Source of the DNA: Ptychodera flava
Lineage: Eukaryota; Hemichordata; Enteropneusta; Ptychoderidae
Reading direction: 5' to 3'
Assembly (NCBI RefSeq): GCF_041260155.1
Contig: NC_091938.1
Location: 16,379,219-16,443,218, forward strand
DNA: 64,000 nt
Position numbers and translations under genes: made by a program. Positions 1 through 12,100 of the stretch are shown here, piece by piece. The notes beneath the pieces were generated by a model. That model worked only from the letters and a program-made list of their open reading frames with translations. It ran no database searches and was not told the origin of the DNA. How positions within the stretch are numbered: position 1 is the first letter of the stretch; each line of letters begins with the position of its first letter.

Positions 1-138
1 GGAATTCCACAAACTTCAATCATAGACAGGGGTATTTGCATTTGACATCCATGTTAAATGATGAGGTTGGGGAGTCCACAACATGGAATGAATAGTCACT
101 GAATACCAGTAAGATAGAGGGCAAACAACAGAACTTAC

Positions 139-3100
139 CATGTCTGGTCACTGTTTCATTTTCTGTTCCATCAACTATCATCTGACAATCATCATCACTG
201 CTATCATTTGCTCCATGGATACCTTGTCTCTTGTATCTAACGCCGGCATCATCATCATCATCATCATCTTCATCAATGACAAGTAACCTTGATGATGGAC
301 AGGTTCTGGGTACCACCACATATATTAGACATAAAATATTAGTTTTTTATCCTTGTTCTCTTACAAAACTTATGCGGCAAGATACTGACATTAGAATAGA
401 GAAGGATAGTTTGAATGATGCCATAATGACAAGCAGAAAATGACCACCATAAGTTTACAGTAGAGAACTACAGCGTGCATATATTGGAATATGACCGTTA
501 TGGCATTGACTAGTTGCCTTGCCTGATGTACTATCAATTCTTTTACATTTCTTCTCAAAATAAACATGATAATCGAGAGAATCAAGCGCCTTTCTCATTT
601 TGACCGTAGGTATAAATGATTACCTGTCAGAAGACATTTGTGTCCATGATAACCTGAAATTATTAGTAACTGGTAACATGATAAAAATATTGCAGTGAAA
701 AATTTTGAAAAATTCAAAATCGAAAACTGAAATGGACTGACTTGTCCTTACAACAACAGTGGATGAAACCATTCATTGACAGGTAAGTACCTTTCTGTAT
801 GACTTGCACTGCTGCTAATCACGGACACACTCACTGGACCAGTGATGGTGAATGAGGGCGCTGTCTGCCTCTCTGGTGAGGACGCAACTGCCTGTAGTTT
901 ATTGGCCAATTCGCATCCAGAGTCTGTCAGGCTGTATCTGTGTTGACAAGAAGCAGGCGTCACGGATGCTTCATTGACAGATTTCATGTACTGGAATGGC
1001 TTCATTTTCATATGCAGTCAATGTAGTATGAATTTGGGAACCTGCTACGAACTTTTCAAAAGATTTATAATGATATGCTTTGTGTGTAATCATATGGCTG
1101 TATTGATATCAAAAATCACAAAACTGGGAAGATGAGTTAAGGAGAATGCAGTTCTGGAGATGGACCCTTCCATAACAAAATTATGTACACTGAACCTGTA
1201 GATAATTATTTACACTTTCACTGAAATTTCATCACAAAGACTACCAATAGAATGTTTTGTCACTTACTTAGCAGGGTTGCTGTCTTTCATGACGTAACCT
1301 TTTTTCACCAGAGTTCCCATGGATGACCACGCTGTGTATCGGCAGCCAGGATCCGGCTAGCAACAGCAATATAGACAACACAATATGTAAAATTGGCAAA
1401 TTGAAAATTTGAACTATGTGTTTCTTTTTTAATTTCATTTCTGATTTAACTAGAAGGAACATTAAACTGATGATTCACACAATATATTTACAGAATAGTG
1501 AAATTATCGCAGGGGCTTTTGTCCTTACTCACACTTTTGATGTGCAACTATTTTTTTTTTCTGAGTTACAGTACTCACGACAAATTTTGCTCCAACCACA
1601 TCAAGTCGGTAAAAGAAATTTGACAATTTCCTGTGCTTAAAAACATCAAGGTAAATGCATGAAAGTTTTTATACTTTCCAAACAATGAAATCTTATCTTA
1701 CCTGAGACAGTGACTTATCACACAGAGACTGTGCTTCTCTCATTAACTCAGCTTTGGTCATGTAACCTCGGCTACTGGCTCTCTGTCAAACAATATTTTA
1801 GAATATAAAGGAGACAAAATGTCATGTTATGTTTCAGGAATATGTGCAATGACTCACAAAGTCAAATAAACTAATTACACAGAGGGAGGGTCACTGAAAT
1901 TGCACCCAAAGATCAGATGGGACCCATACAAGCAATGTAAACATTATATCCAAGGTACATTAAAACATGTTTGTCATAATGTACATTGTAAAATTTCAAT
2001 GTTGCAACTATGTTGACATAATGCATCTACATATCATGCATGACAGTGCAACAATTGAAACTGGAATGTACTGCACTGATCTGTTAAATACAAAATGTAC
2101 CCTGTGTACATGTAATAACAATTTTGAAGTCTTTCAAAGTTTGTTTTTACAGTAAGTTTTTAAATCCATTGAAGTTGTTCGCGTTCTCTCTAATATCTTC
2201 AGTGTAGACACATTACAGCTATGTTTTTTCAAATGATGATGACTAAAGAGGTATCGCTGTCGTTTTCATTCTTTTGAAGGTTACTGCACAAATTTCCTGA
2301 TAAATTCACCTCTTCTGCTATTTTTCATCTCTGCAACATAACACAACCCATTCAGAAGCAGACTTTGGTATATTCCTATTGTTTTCATTTGGATGGCGTG
2401 ATCCACGTACAGGGCATAGGGGTGAAAGGGTTCTGTGGCTCTTACCTGTAGATTGCTGTACAATGTCAATATGAGTGCATATGCACCAGACCTGTAGGCA
2501 GGGATGTATTCCTTGGTCTTGCCACTTCCTCCACCAGTTTTCTTGGCAGTTACTCTTTTTTTCTGTCAAAATGAAATTTAAAAGATTGTCATGATTTGTG
2601 GATATCTAGCTAGTAAAGCAAGAAGTGTAGGTTGGATAAATGAGTGTAACGTTTGTGGATAATCACATTGCACCATTTTCATAGTCAAGCAGTACTGGCA
2701 CATTGCAGGGACCGTGTGGTTTCTTTGATTATTCCTCTTTAAGATCAGTGATATTCAGAACAAAGTGAAGGTACCCAGTGTACAGTGACAGTGTATTCTC
2801 CACAGCTTGAAAAACAAGGTGGTAACCAATCTACATAGCAATGCTACTTTCCATATTCTTTTATGATGCAAATGTGTCCTTTTGTATGGTTATTTACATA
2901 TGAATTGATTGCTCAGGGTAGGGGTGGCCTATCCTTCAAACCCCCTTGTGGAGAAACCTGGTGTAATCTTTGGAAACGGAAAAAATTTACACTTTCCTTT
3001 ACATACAAACCTAAACATGACATTAACTATTGAACATAAAGGTCTTTGGTAATGGGTTGCTGTTGAGAAAACCAAATGCAATAATTCTTTTGTTGTTGTC

Positions 3101-6100
3101 ACCATATAAACAGTTTGACTGTGACTGACTTGTGAGATTAATCTTGATGCCATGATGCTGGGAAACACTCTTCTTGGGAGGGGATGGGTCGTTCCAACCA
3201 CAAATAAATTATAATAAGAGAGTCTTGTTCAAACAAAATAGGGAGTTCATGGTTTTGGAAAAAGGGTGTTGCCAAGCTACAATTTCAATCTCCCTGTAAC
3301 CTTGTTTTAGTGGACCAATACTAGTTGTACATTATGATTCAATGCAAAGTACCGGTATATGTATCTGCAGTCAACAATTGTATTATAATTTTATGCCTCT
3401 GAATACAAGGATGCCAAGATCCCTCTGGGATGACAAAGGAAAGATACCATCTATACAGTTGATACCTTGGATTGATTTTCTTCAGCTGTCTGCTGACGTG
3501 AGATTTCATCTCTGATAGGTTCTTGGGGTCCATGGTTGATAACAGAAACTGGTGAACTTGGTGTGATCCCTTGTGATTAGAAGAAATACAATAATATGTT
3601 ATTTAATGATATCCAATAAAAACTGCGGAAACTGGATGTCTGTCACTCAAACAGCTTTCAATAATAATCAAAAGACTTAAAGAGGAATGTCTCAATCCAA
3701 AGGATTGAATGTGCTAAGGAACATACACATTACATCATTTTCACAATTCAATACATGGAATGACAGCATTTAAATTTGGTACAGGTCACTGTAAGCTAGC
3801 GTTTGACAAGTCCCTACCATTACCTACTTTACAGAATGGCGTTTGATTTTCAACTTTCATCAATCTAAAGTGTTTATTAGAGAAACATTGAATTGATTAA
3901 TCTCAACATAGGCCAAAATATGCTACCTTAAGCATATGTCTGAGCTCACTATAACACCAGAAAATCCAAGTTTCACATAAGGTTAAAACATTAAGTGACT
4001 CCCTCTGAGCTCAAGCTCTCAAAAAGTATACTAACACCATAACCTTCCTCTTTTACTTGTGTTGTCCCTGTAAAATATTTGATTCTGCTTTGGCTCAATA
4101 TACTTGTTGAAATTGAATGAAACATTTTTGAGTCTGACAAACTTCTGATAATACAATCATGCTAGTTCCCATGACAGAATTTGAGACAGGAAATTCCTGT
4201 TATATATACTGGTAGCTGAAAAATAGGACCACTCCCTGTGAAAATATGAGTGTATCCTCCTTAAAATGAGTTTCAGATGCAAATATCGGTCACGATCATG
4301 ACAAAATCAAGAACTTTCAATCCATGAAATTTAGATCACTCATATAAGCTAGAGGAACACTTTGTATTTGCTGTTTGATTTGATTGGGTATCCTATTCTA
4401 CATCATTGGATATACATTACCATGTTCTAACATCTTTTTATCCAACATTTTACAGATTTTGTCACCAAATCCCTGCAGTATCTTGGCTTCTTTGCCACTG
4501 CGTAGGGGCAGTGGATACTTCTTCAAAGAGTCAATTGCCTGCAAACAGAGATTACAAAGGGATGATAATAAAATGTTGTATTAAGACTTGTAAATTCAAT
4601 TCGATTTCAACTGATTCCCCAGATTGCAGATGCCAAACATGGCTTCTGCAAGATCATTACTTTCATGTGTGTGAATCCCGGTGTGACTTGTACAATAACA
4701 GAACTGCAGTTTGACAGGCTAACTAGGCCTGAAAAGTTTGAGAAGTATCATATTATATTAAAGGGAAACGGTTGTCGGAACTGCGCCCGTGCGAGTTTCT
4801 TGTTTACAATGTATTTCGTGCATGATATCTAGATGTACCTCATCATCATAGCTGCAACATATAAATTATACGATGTAGATTATGACAAAAATGTTTTATG
4901 CTATGTTCAGACAGGTAAAAATTGAAACGCTTCTGCAACACTATTTTGGTGTTTAAGATGTCTTAATGCGCCCTCTCAAGTTCAAAAGGTGTGTATAACC
5001 AAGCATACGGCATTGTAACAAGCCTATCGATGGCTGAAATGAACGACGTCGTACTGCTTGTCTTCTGTTTTTTTACCTGCTGCATATGCGGTCCAAACCG
5101 AGTCATCGTCGCTTTAATGATCTGAATGCAGACCAAATGCAATTGTTAACCGATTTAGCCCTTGTGTTTGATACGTTCAGAACTGTAATAAAGGGAAAAC
5201 GGCTCCACGTTTCACCTACACTATTTTTTCGTTCTCTGTGTTCATGTTTTATTTTGTGCGATTGGCTATTGGTGTAGATATAAGCCATGGTGAGACGTAG
5301 CCGTAATCTGGCTGTCGAATGACAGTGTGATCCTTTGACGCTACGTTTCGAAACCAGTGTGGTTTCTTCCTCAGTCGTTTTTTTGATATTTTCTCCCCTT
5401 GGATTTTTGTTTCACTGTTTGTGGCTTAATCATTGTCAGTGTTTTGTTCGTCCAGTAAGGAGGCTAGGATATTTATATTCGAGTCAGTTGATTGTGTTTC
5501 ATTTTGTCTTTTCTGTAAGATTGTGTACTTGTACATTTATGAGCGTGTCGCCAATGTTGGATTTCTTTCTTCTTTCGATATTTCTTGTTGTGAATATCCT
5601 CGTTGTAGCAATTTTTCATTAAATGTTTTGACTTTGTTGTTAAAGTCCTCTTCGTTGTTACATGTCCTCATGTACCTTAATATTTCGCCTTTGATCAGGC
5701 CCTTGAAGGTTGATTTTGGATGACATGATTTTCTGTGTAAGAACTGGAATGTATCTGCTGGTTTTGTGTGCGTTCTAGTGTCTAGTATGTTTTCGTTGTT
5801 GTATCGTTGACCTTTGTAAATGACTAGGTCAAGATATGTTATTTCGCGTGAATAACTTTCATATGAAAATTTGAAAGTACAGTAGGATGCATTTTTTTAA
5901 TTACTGATTTTTTTAATTACTGTTCCGCTGTACTGTTCGTGCTCCGTTCCAATGAAGATTAGGAAATATCGTCTCTGAATCTACACCATAGTGATATTTT
6001 TGTTGTGTGTTCACATATGATTTCCAGTTCTAATCCATGAAACGTGATGTCGATTGGCAATCTCGGGTGACGATGGCGATCCCATTGTGCACCAACATGT

Positions 6101-9100
6101 TTGTTTGTAGAATTCGTTGTTAAATTCGAATGTATTGTTTTTCAGAATAATGTTTAGCATAGCTAACAGGTATTCTGTTGGCGTTTCTACTGGGATTGAC
6201 AGATGGCCGATTACCGAGGATCTGAGACAGTTATTCGAAGAAAGGCATCGATATTCTGCCTCTGCCGCTCCGTCTGTTGGGGGACACCGCGACATTGCAC
6301 TTTTATATGATATCCGATATTTACGGCTACTAGACTATACAATATCGAAGTTAGATTGGCTTAGCTAGATCTAAAAGGGCTGAAATCTCCGATAAATATA
6401 GGATATTTAGCGCGATTTTACAGAATCTAGTATCGTCTAGTATAAAAGCAAGAGTCAGTCCTCGGAAGTCGGGTTTGACCAGAACTTTTAAGGTGGTGAA
6501 ATCTCTGATATAGGCCTATATCGGATATTTACACGCGATTTGACAGAATCTAGTATCGTCTAGTATCGTAGCTGGAGTCAGTCCTTGGAAGTCGGGTTTG
6601 ACCAGAACTGCAAGGTGGTGAAATCTCCGATATATCGGATATATATGCGCGATTAGAATGAATCCAGTATCGTCCAGTATCGCAGCTAGAGTCAGTCCTT
6701 GGTAGTCGGGTTTGACAAGAACTGTATAGTGGTGAAATCTCCGATATACCGTAGGCCTATATCGGATATTTATGCGCGATTTGAATGAATCTAGTATCGT
6801 CTAGTATCGAAGCTAGAGTCAGTCCTTGGAAGTCGGGTTTGTCCAGAACTGTAAGGTGGTGAAATCTCCGATATATATCGGATATTTACGCGCGATTTGA
6901 CAGAATCTAGTATCGCTAGTATCGAAGCTAGAGTCAGTCCTTGGAAGTCGGGTTTGACCAGAACTGTAAGGTGGTGAAATCTCCGATATATATCGGATAT
7001 TTACGCGCGATTTGAATGAATCTAGTATCGCTAGTATCGAAGCTAGAGTCAGTCCTTGTAAGTCGGGTTTGGCCAGAACTGTAAGGTGGTGAAATCTCCG
7101 ATATATATCGGATATTTACGCGTGATTTGACAGAATCTAGTATCGCTAGTATCGAAGCTAGAGTCAGTCCTTGTAAGTCGGGTTTGGCCAGAACTGTAAG
7201 ATGGTGAAATCTCCGATATATAAATCGGATATTTACGCGCGATTTGAATGAATCTAGTATCGTCCATGGGGTTCTGTCATAGTATCAATATTGTGGTTCT
7301 TCCATACTTACTCCACGGGTCAGTCACAATCAGGGTGCGCTAGATTATTTTCGTTTGTTATGGACATATATCTGCTATTCAGACTGATATTATATAGCTT
7401 ATTTGTTTCTAATAAGTAGTAATAGTTGTAACTAACTTGGTCACATAAAGAAATATTGCATATATTGTGCAGGTTTGGTTGTACATCCACAAAAATGCCT
7501 TTAAAAACTGTAAAAAGTAGCGTTATGCTGTTTCACTTCAAAATGTACTTAATTTCAAAATGTTTTTGGAACACAGTGTTGAAAGTGTGGAATTTTTAGC
7601 TTACATATGTTATTGCAGAATACCTAACCTTTCTTTCACAAGTTATTTCATGTGACTATGTGCATCGGAACAGAAACTGTGGTATTTTTACCAAAACTGT
7701 ACCATCGTTATGTTTTTTGTGTTTTATGACCATAAGTACATATACCTTTAGTTTATATGTAGAAAGATGGATAAAATATTGTAATAGCAGTGATCTCCCC
7801 AGGATTTTCTGATAGAGTGGCGGCTAATTTGCATAACAATAAATATAATTGTTATGGTAATGAGTTTCTATTGTTTACCAAAAATTATAGAGTGGCGGCC
7901 ACCACTCTATAATAGCTCTGGGGAGAACACTGTAATAGTGAATTTAATTCCAACCTCAACATCCATGGCAAACATTTTATACACAAAAATTTAAATAAAA
8001 TTGCATATTGTATTGTTTTGTGAATAAATGAAAATTGAGATCGTTGTGGTCGGAATTTCTTGTAGCGTCCGTGACACACTCATATCTTAAGGACAACAGG
8101 AGTTGTAAAAGATCTGATGTCACAGGCCTAAATGTCAATAGGTGCCTACCTTAAATAAACAAACTGTATAATTACTGTCCCTTGCGTTCACTATTAATAT
8201 TCCTAAAATATGGAAATGTAGCATCCGTGACGGTGTAGCGTCCGTGACGGTGTTTACTACATAGTCATAATTAATAACTATTTAAAACATTTTAAAGGAG
8301 TTAATCCTCTGAAACATATAAATACTAGTGTGTATTGTGTGTACATACATGGAGTTGGGTTACAAAATGTCAAGGCATAAAATTGTAAATTTGCACAAAA
8401 TTGATTTTTTAAAAAGTAACAAAACACTCAAAAAGTTATGTTGAGCCTCAACTGTAACACTTAGATTGGTGTTTTTTAAGAATGCAGTAATTATATTGAA
8501 TAATGTTATTAGAATTCTAGTGAAAAGAACAATGAATTCTGTACTGTATATGCATTTATTATTGTGTATTCCATTTCAATTCATTATGTCACAGATGCTA
8601 CAATAAATGCAAACATTGTCTTTCAGATTATAAGCCATCTAAATGTGAAATAACCACCACATTTTATATAAAGGAAAATGAGGGCAACTCCACACATCGG
8701 CTCTACCAAGATTGTTTAGTATTACGCTATGGTGAATAAAAGGATCATTGCATTTATTTTGTGTGGAATACATGGCGAGACACCGGTGAATCGATAGTGC
8801 TTTGACCCTAGTCATGTGATCTGGGTCCCCGGTAAACCGGTTTGTTGATTGAGTGATTCGTCTTAACGGTGTTTCGGAACCAAAAATGGGGTTCCTTCAT
8901 CAGTCGCTCTCTTGTTTTGTATCCCCTCCGCTTGGTTGTGTGATGAAGTCATCTTCGTCCTCGAGGAGGAGAAGCCAGATTCGTTATTGAGAGAGTTAGC
9001 CACTATTGACTGACTCTACAGTGAGCGATCCGGTGTGTGGTGTCATATTATAATCAACATGACCCAGCATCGACCAGTGTTTCTGAACACTTATAAGGAT

Positions 9101-12100
9101 TTTTGTTTAAGGGCATATTTTGAGCTGTGCTAGTGCTCGTTATGTTAACAGTAAATGTTGTACTAATCTGACAACGATTACTTGTTTTAGGCATTTAAAC
9201 CAATTAACCGAACTTTTGGTTTTGTGTCTTTTCATGGACTTTGTAATAGATTTCGGGTCAATATTGGTGCCTGCTTTCCGGTGTTTGAAAAGCATGTTGT
9301 GAAAGGCTATTTCGAGAAATAAATCTTATTTCTCTGTGTTTAGCCATTCCCAGGTTTCATGGTTTCGTAACATAATTTGCTGTAAATGGCCTTTGAAATC
9401 GGTTTGGTCTGAGGAGAGTATTGGTTTGTTTATTAATTCATGCTGCCAACTTTGATTACTTATATGGAAGCTCTCTCAGTTTTTGATTTTCTTTGCCAGA
9501 TGATGTTTTCTGTACTGCTCAGCAATCTTTTCAGTTTGGTTGATTGTAGTACCAATTCGATGACAGATTGCATCTTGGTTTTATACGATAAGTTGTGGCA
9601 CAAAATGGAGACAAATTCAAAAAAAATTCAGTTTCCCCGTTGTTAAAACCGCTATCGTGAAACCTTTTAACTGTTTGAGCGATGTGGGCAAAGTGTGTTT
9701 GAATTAACTCGCCGGACTTTTCGGTTGTCGTGCCGGATATCGATGGACTGCTTACTCCTTCACATGTTGGTCAAAGTTACATAACGAGCTATGATTTTGT
9801 ATGAAGGATTTGTTTTAGATGCTCGTTTTATAGACCATGAGGAGTGTCGTCAGAAAACGACTCGAGGGTTGATCCCAGAAGGAAGCTCGTGATTTTTTAC
9901 TCCAACTGATTTTTGCAGTAGTTGCTATAGCTTTCTTGTTCAATTTAAAGAAATTGTCAATGTTTTGACACAATTTTCACAATTTAAATGTTTGATAGAG
10001 AAAGGTTTTGGAGAAAAGAGAAAGAAAAAACCAGATTGTTAATTGCTTTTTATATTTCAAATTGACCTAACTTTCAAGTTTGATTTTGGTAGCGTCCGTG
10101 ACAAAATTACATGTCATACTAAACAGAAAATATTTTAGAAAGAGGTTCATTTTAATTACACTGAATGGTATTAATATTGTTGCTATAGCATGGTTAAAAT
10201 ATGACAATAAAATTTTAAGTACAGCATACCAGCGGAAGGACATAGAGAAGTTGAAAGTCCTATTAAAAAATATGATCAATATTGTTGTATTTCTCACTAA
10301 ACTTGAGGTTGTGTTCATTCATGGAAAAATAAGTAAATCATACCAAGTATAGCTTATTTTAATGCCAATATGCATCTTTTATATTGTAATAACATAAGAA
10401 AGCATTAACAAATCATTGTTTAAAATTTTATTATGACATTTGTGTTTCATGTACAACTTTTCTGTGGCGTCCGTGACACTGCGTCGACCATATAAAACAA
10501 TGTGCACTATGGTAATACTAATGACGTTTGCTTCACCAAATTTTAGGAAGATATGCCCCATACCATAACCTTTCAACATATTATTTAACTGGACAGTTAT
10601 CATGAACTTGAAATTTTGACCTAAGTGACACACTCTAGCGCACCCTGATTGTGACTGACCCGTCCATTGTGTTCATTATTCAATGTCATCCTCAGATCAG
10701 GAACGTTTCCAAATGCTTGGAAAAAAGCATATTTGGTTCCCGTGTTCAAATCAGGTGATACATGTGATCCGTCAAATACAGAGGATCTCTATAAATAGTT
10801 GCCTTGCAAAACTGTTTACCTCTGTGTTGAACATAATAGGCTTATAAACTTTCTTAATAGCAATGGTATTCTTTCGCCATTTCAGTCTGGTTTCAGAGCA
10901 AAGAGGAGAACTGCAGATAATCTTCTTGTTTTGCGTTCTGCTATCGATCAGCATGTCTATGCAAAATTTTCTCAGTCAAGCTATAGTCCCAGTCGTAGGT
11001 ACCTTTATTGTTGTTTTGTAGATTTTCAGAAAGCATTTGACAGGGTTTGGCGTACAGGTTTACTTTGGAAATTACAGAAATATGGCATTAATAGGAATTT
11101 TTATAGCTTAATTAAGTCCATGTACAACAACATTAAGTATTGTGTGAAAAGTAACAATTGCTTTACTGAAGAATTTGACTCCAATTTAGGAGTTAAGCAA
11201 GGGTGTAATTTAAGTCCAACTTTGTTCAATATTTTTATAAATGATCTTCCCAGTACATTTGGTTCCAGTGAGGACTGTCCTATCAAACTTGGTAAACTCC
11301 TTTTCAATTGTCTAATGTATGCTGATGATCTTTTATTGATTTCAGGATCTGAAACAGGCTTACAAAGCTGCTTAGATAAACTTCATAGTTTTTGTCGTGA
11401 ATGGAAATTATCTATTAACATAAAGAATACGAAAGTGATTGTGTTCAACAATAGTAATCATCTTGTAAAAGGAGTTACACTCACTTACAATGGAGTGACT
11501 CTTGACTTAGTGAAAGAGTACTGTTACCTTGGTTTTGTCATTACCCCAAATGGTAAATTCAAAGGTAATTTTCACAATCTTAAATTGAAGGCAATGAAAG
11601 CTCTTTTCAGCCTTCGTAAGGGCCTTCAAAATGGTTCACTTTCTGTAAAAGTTGCATTATCACTCTTTGATAGTTTAATTGTTCCTATTATGACATATGG
11701 CTGTGAAATATGGGGACATGAAATTAATGACAAATGTAACTTTCTCAATGATGTTAGTATATCTTTTATAGATTATCCTTAGGAGTCTCTAAACATGCAC
11801 CGTCTGATGGTGTTGTTGGAGAGCTGGGTAGATATCCAATTCACTTTATGGTGATAAAGCACATGCTCAAATACTGGCATCGTTTGGTTTTATCAGATGA
11901 CATCTTATTGAGATCTGCTTATACATCCAGGTTGAATTCAGATTGGTATAATTATATACAAAGCATATTGAACTCTCACAGTGGGAGCGATATATGGTCT
12001 TGTGTTTGCAATATTAATTCCACAGTTAATAATGTATATGATAGTTTATGTGAAACTTATGAACAAACATGGCTGAGAAACATTCATAATGATACAAGGA

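Noticed and set aside
954-968. GCATCCGTGACG in MUS81 (minus strand), resembling the TAGCGTCCGTGAC motif of the 7316-10660 element.
   Set aside because: Single short match next to exon 7 with no TIR nearby; likely chance.
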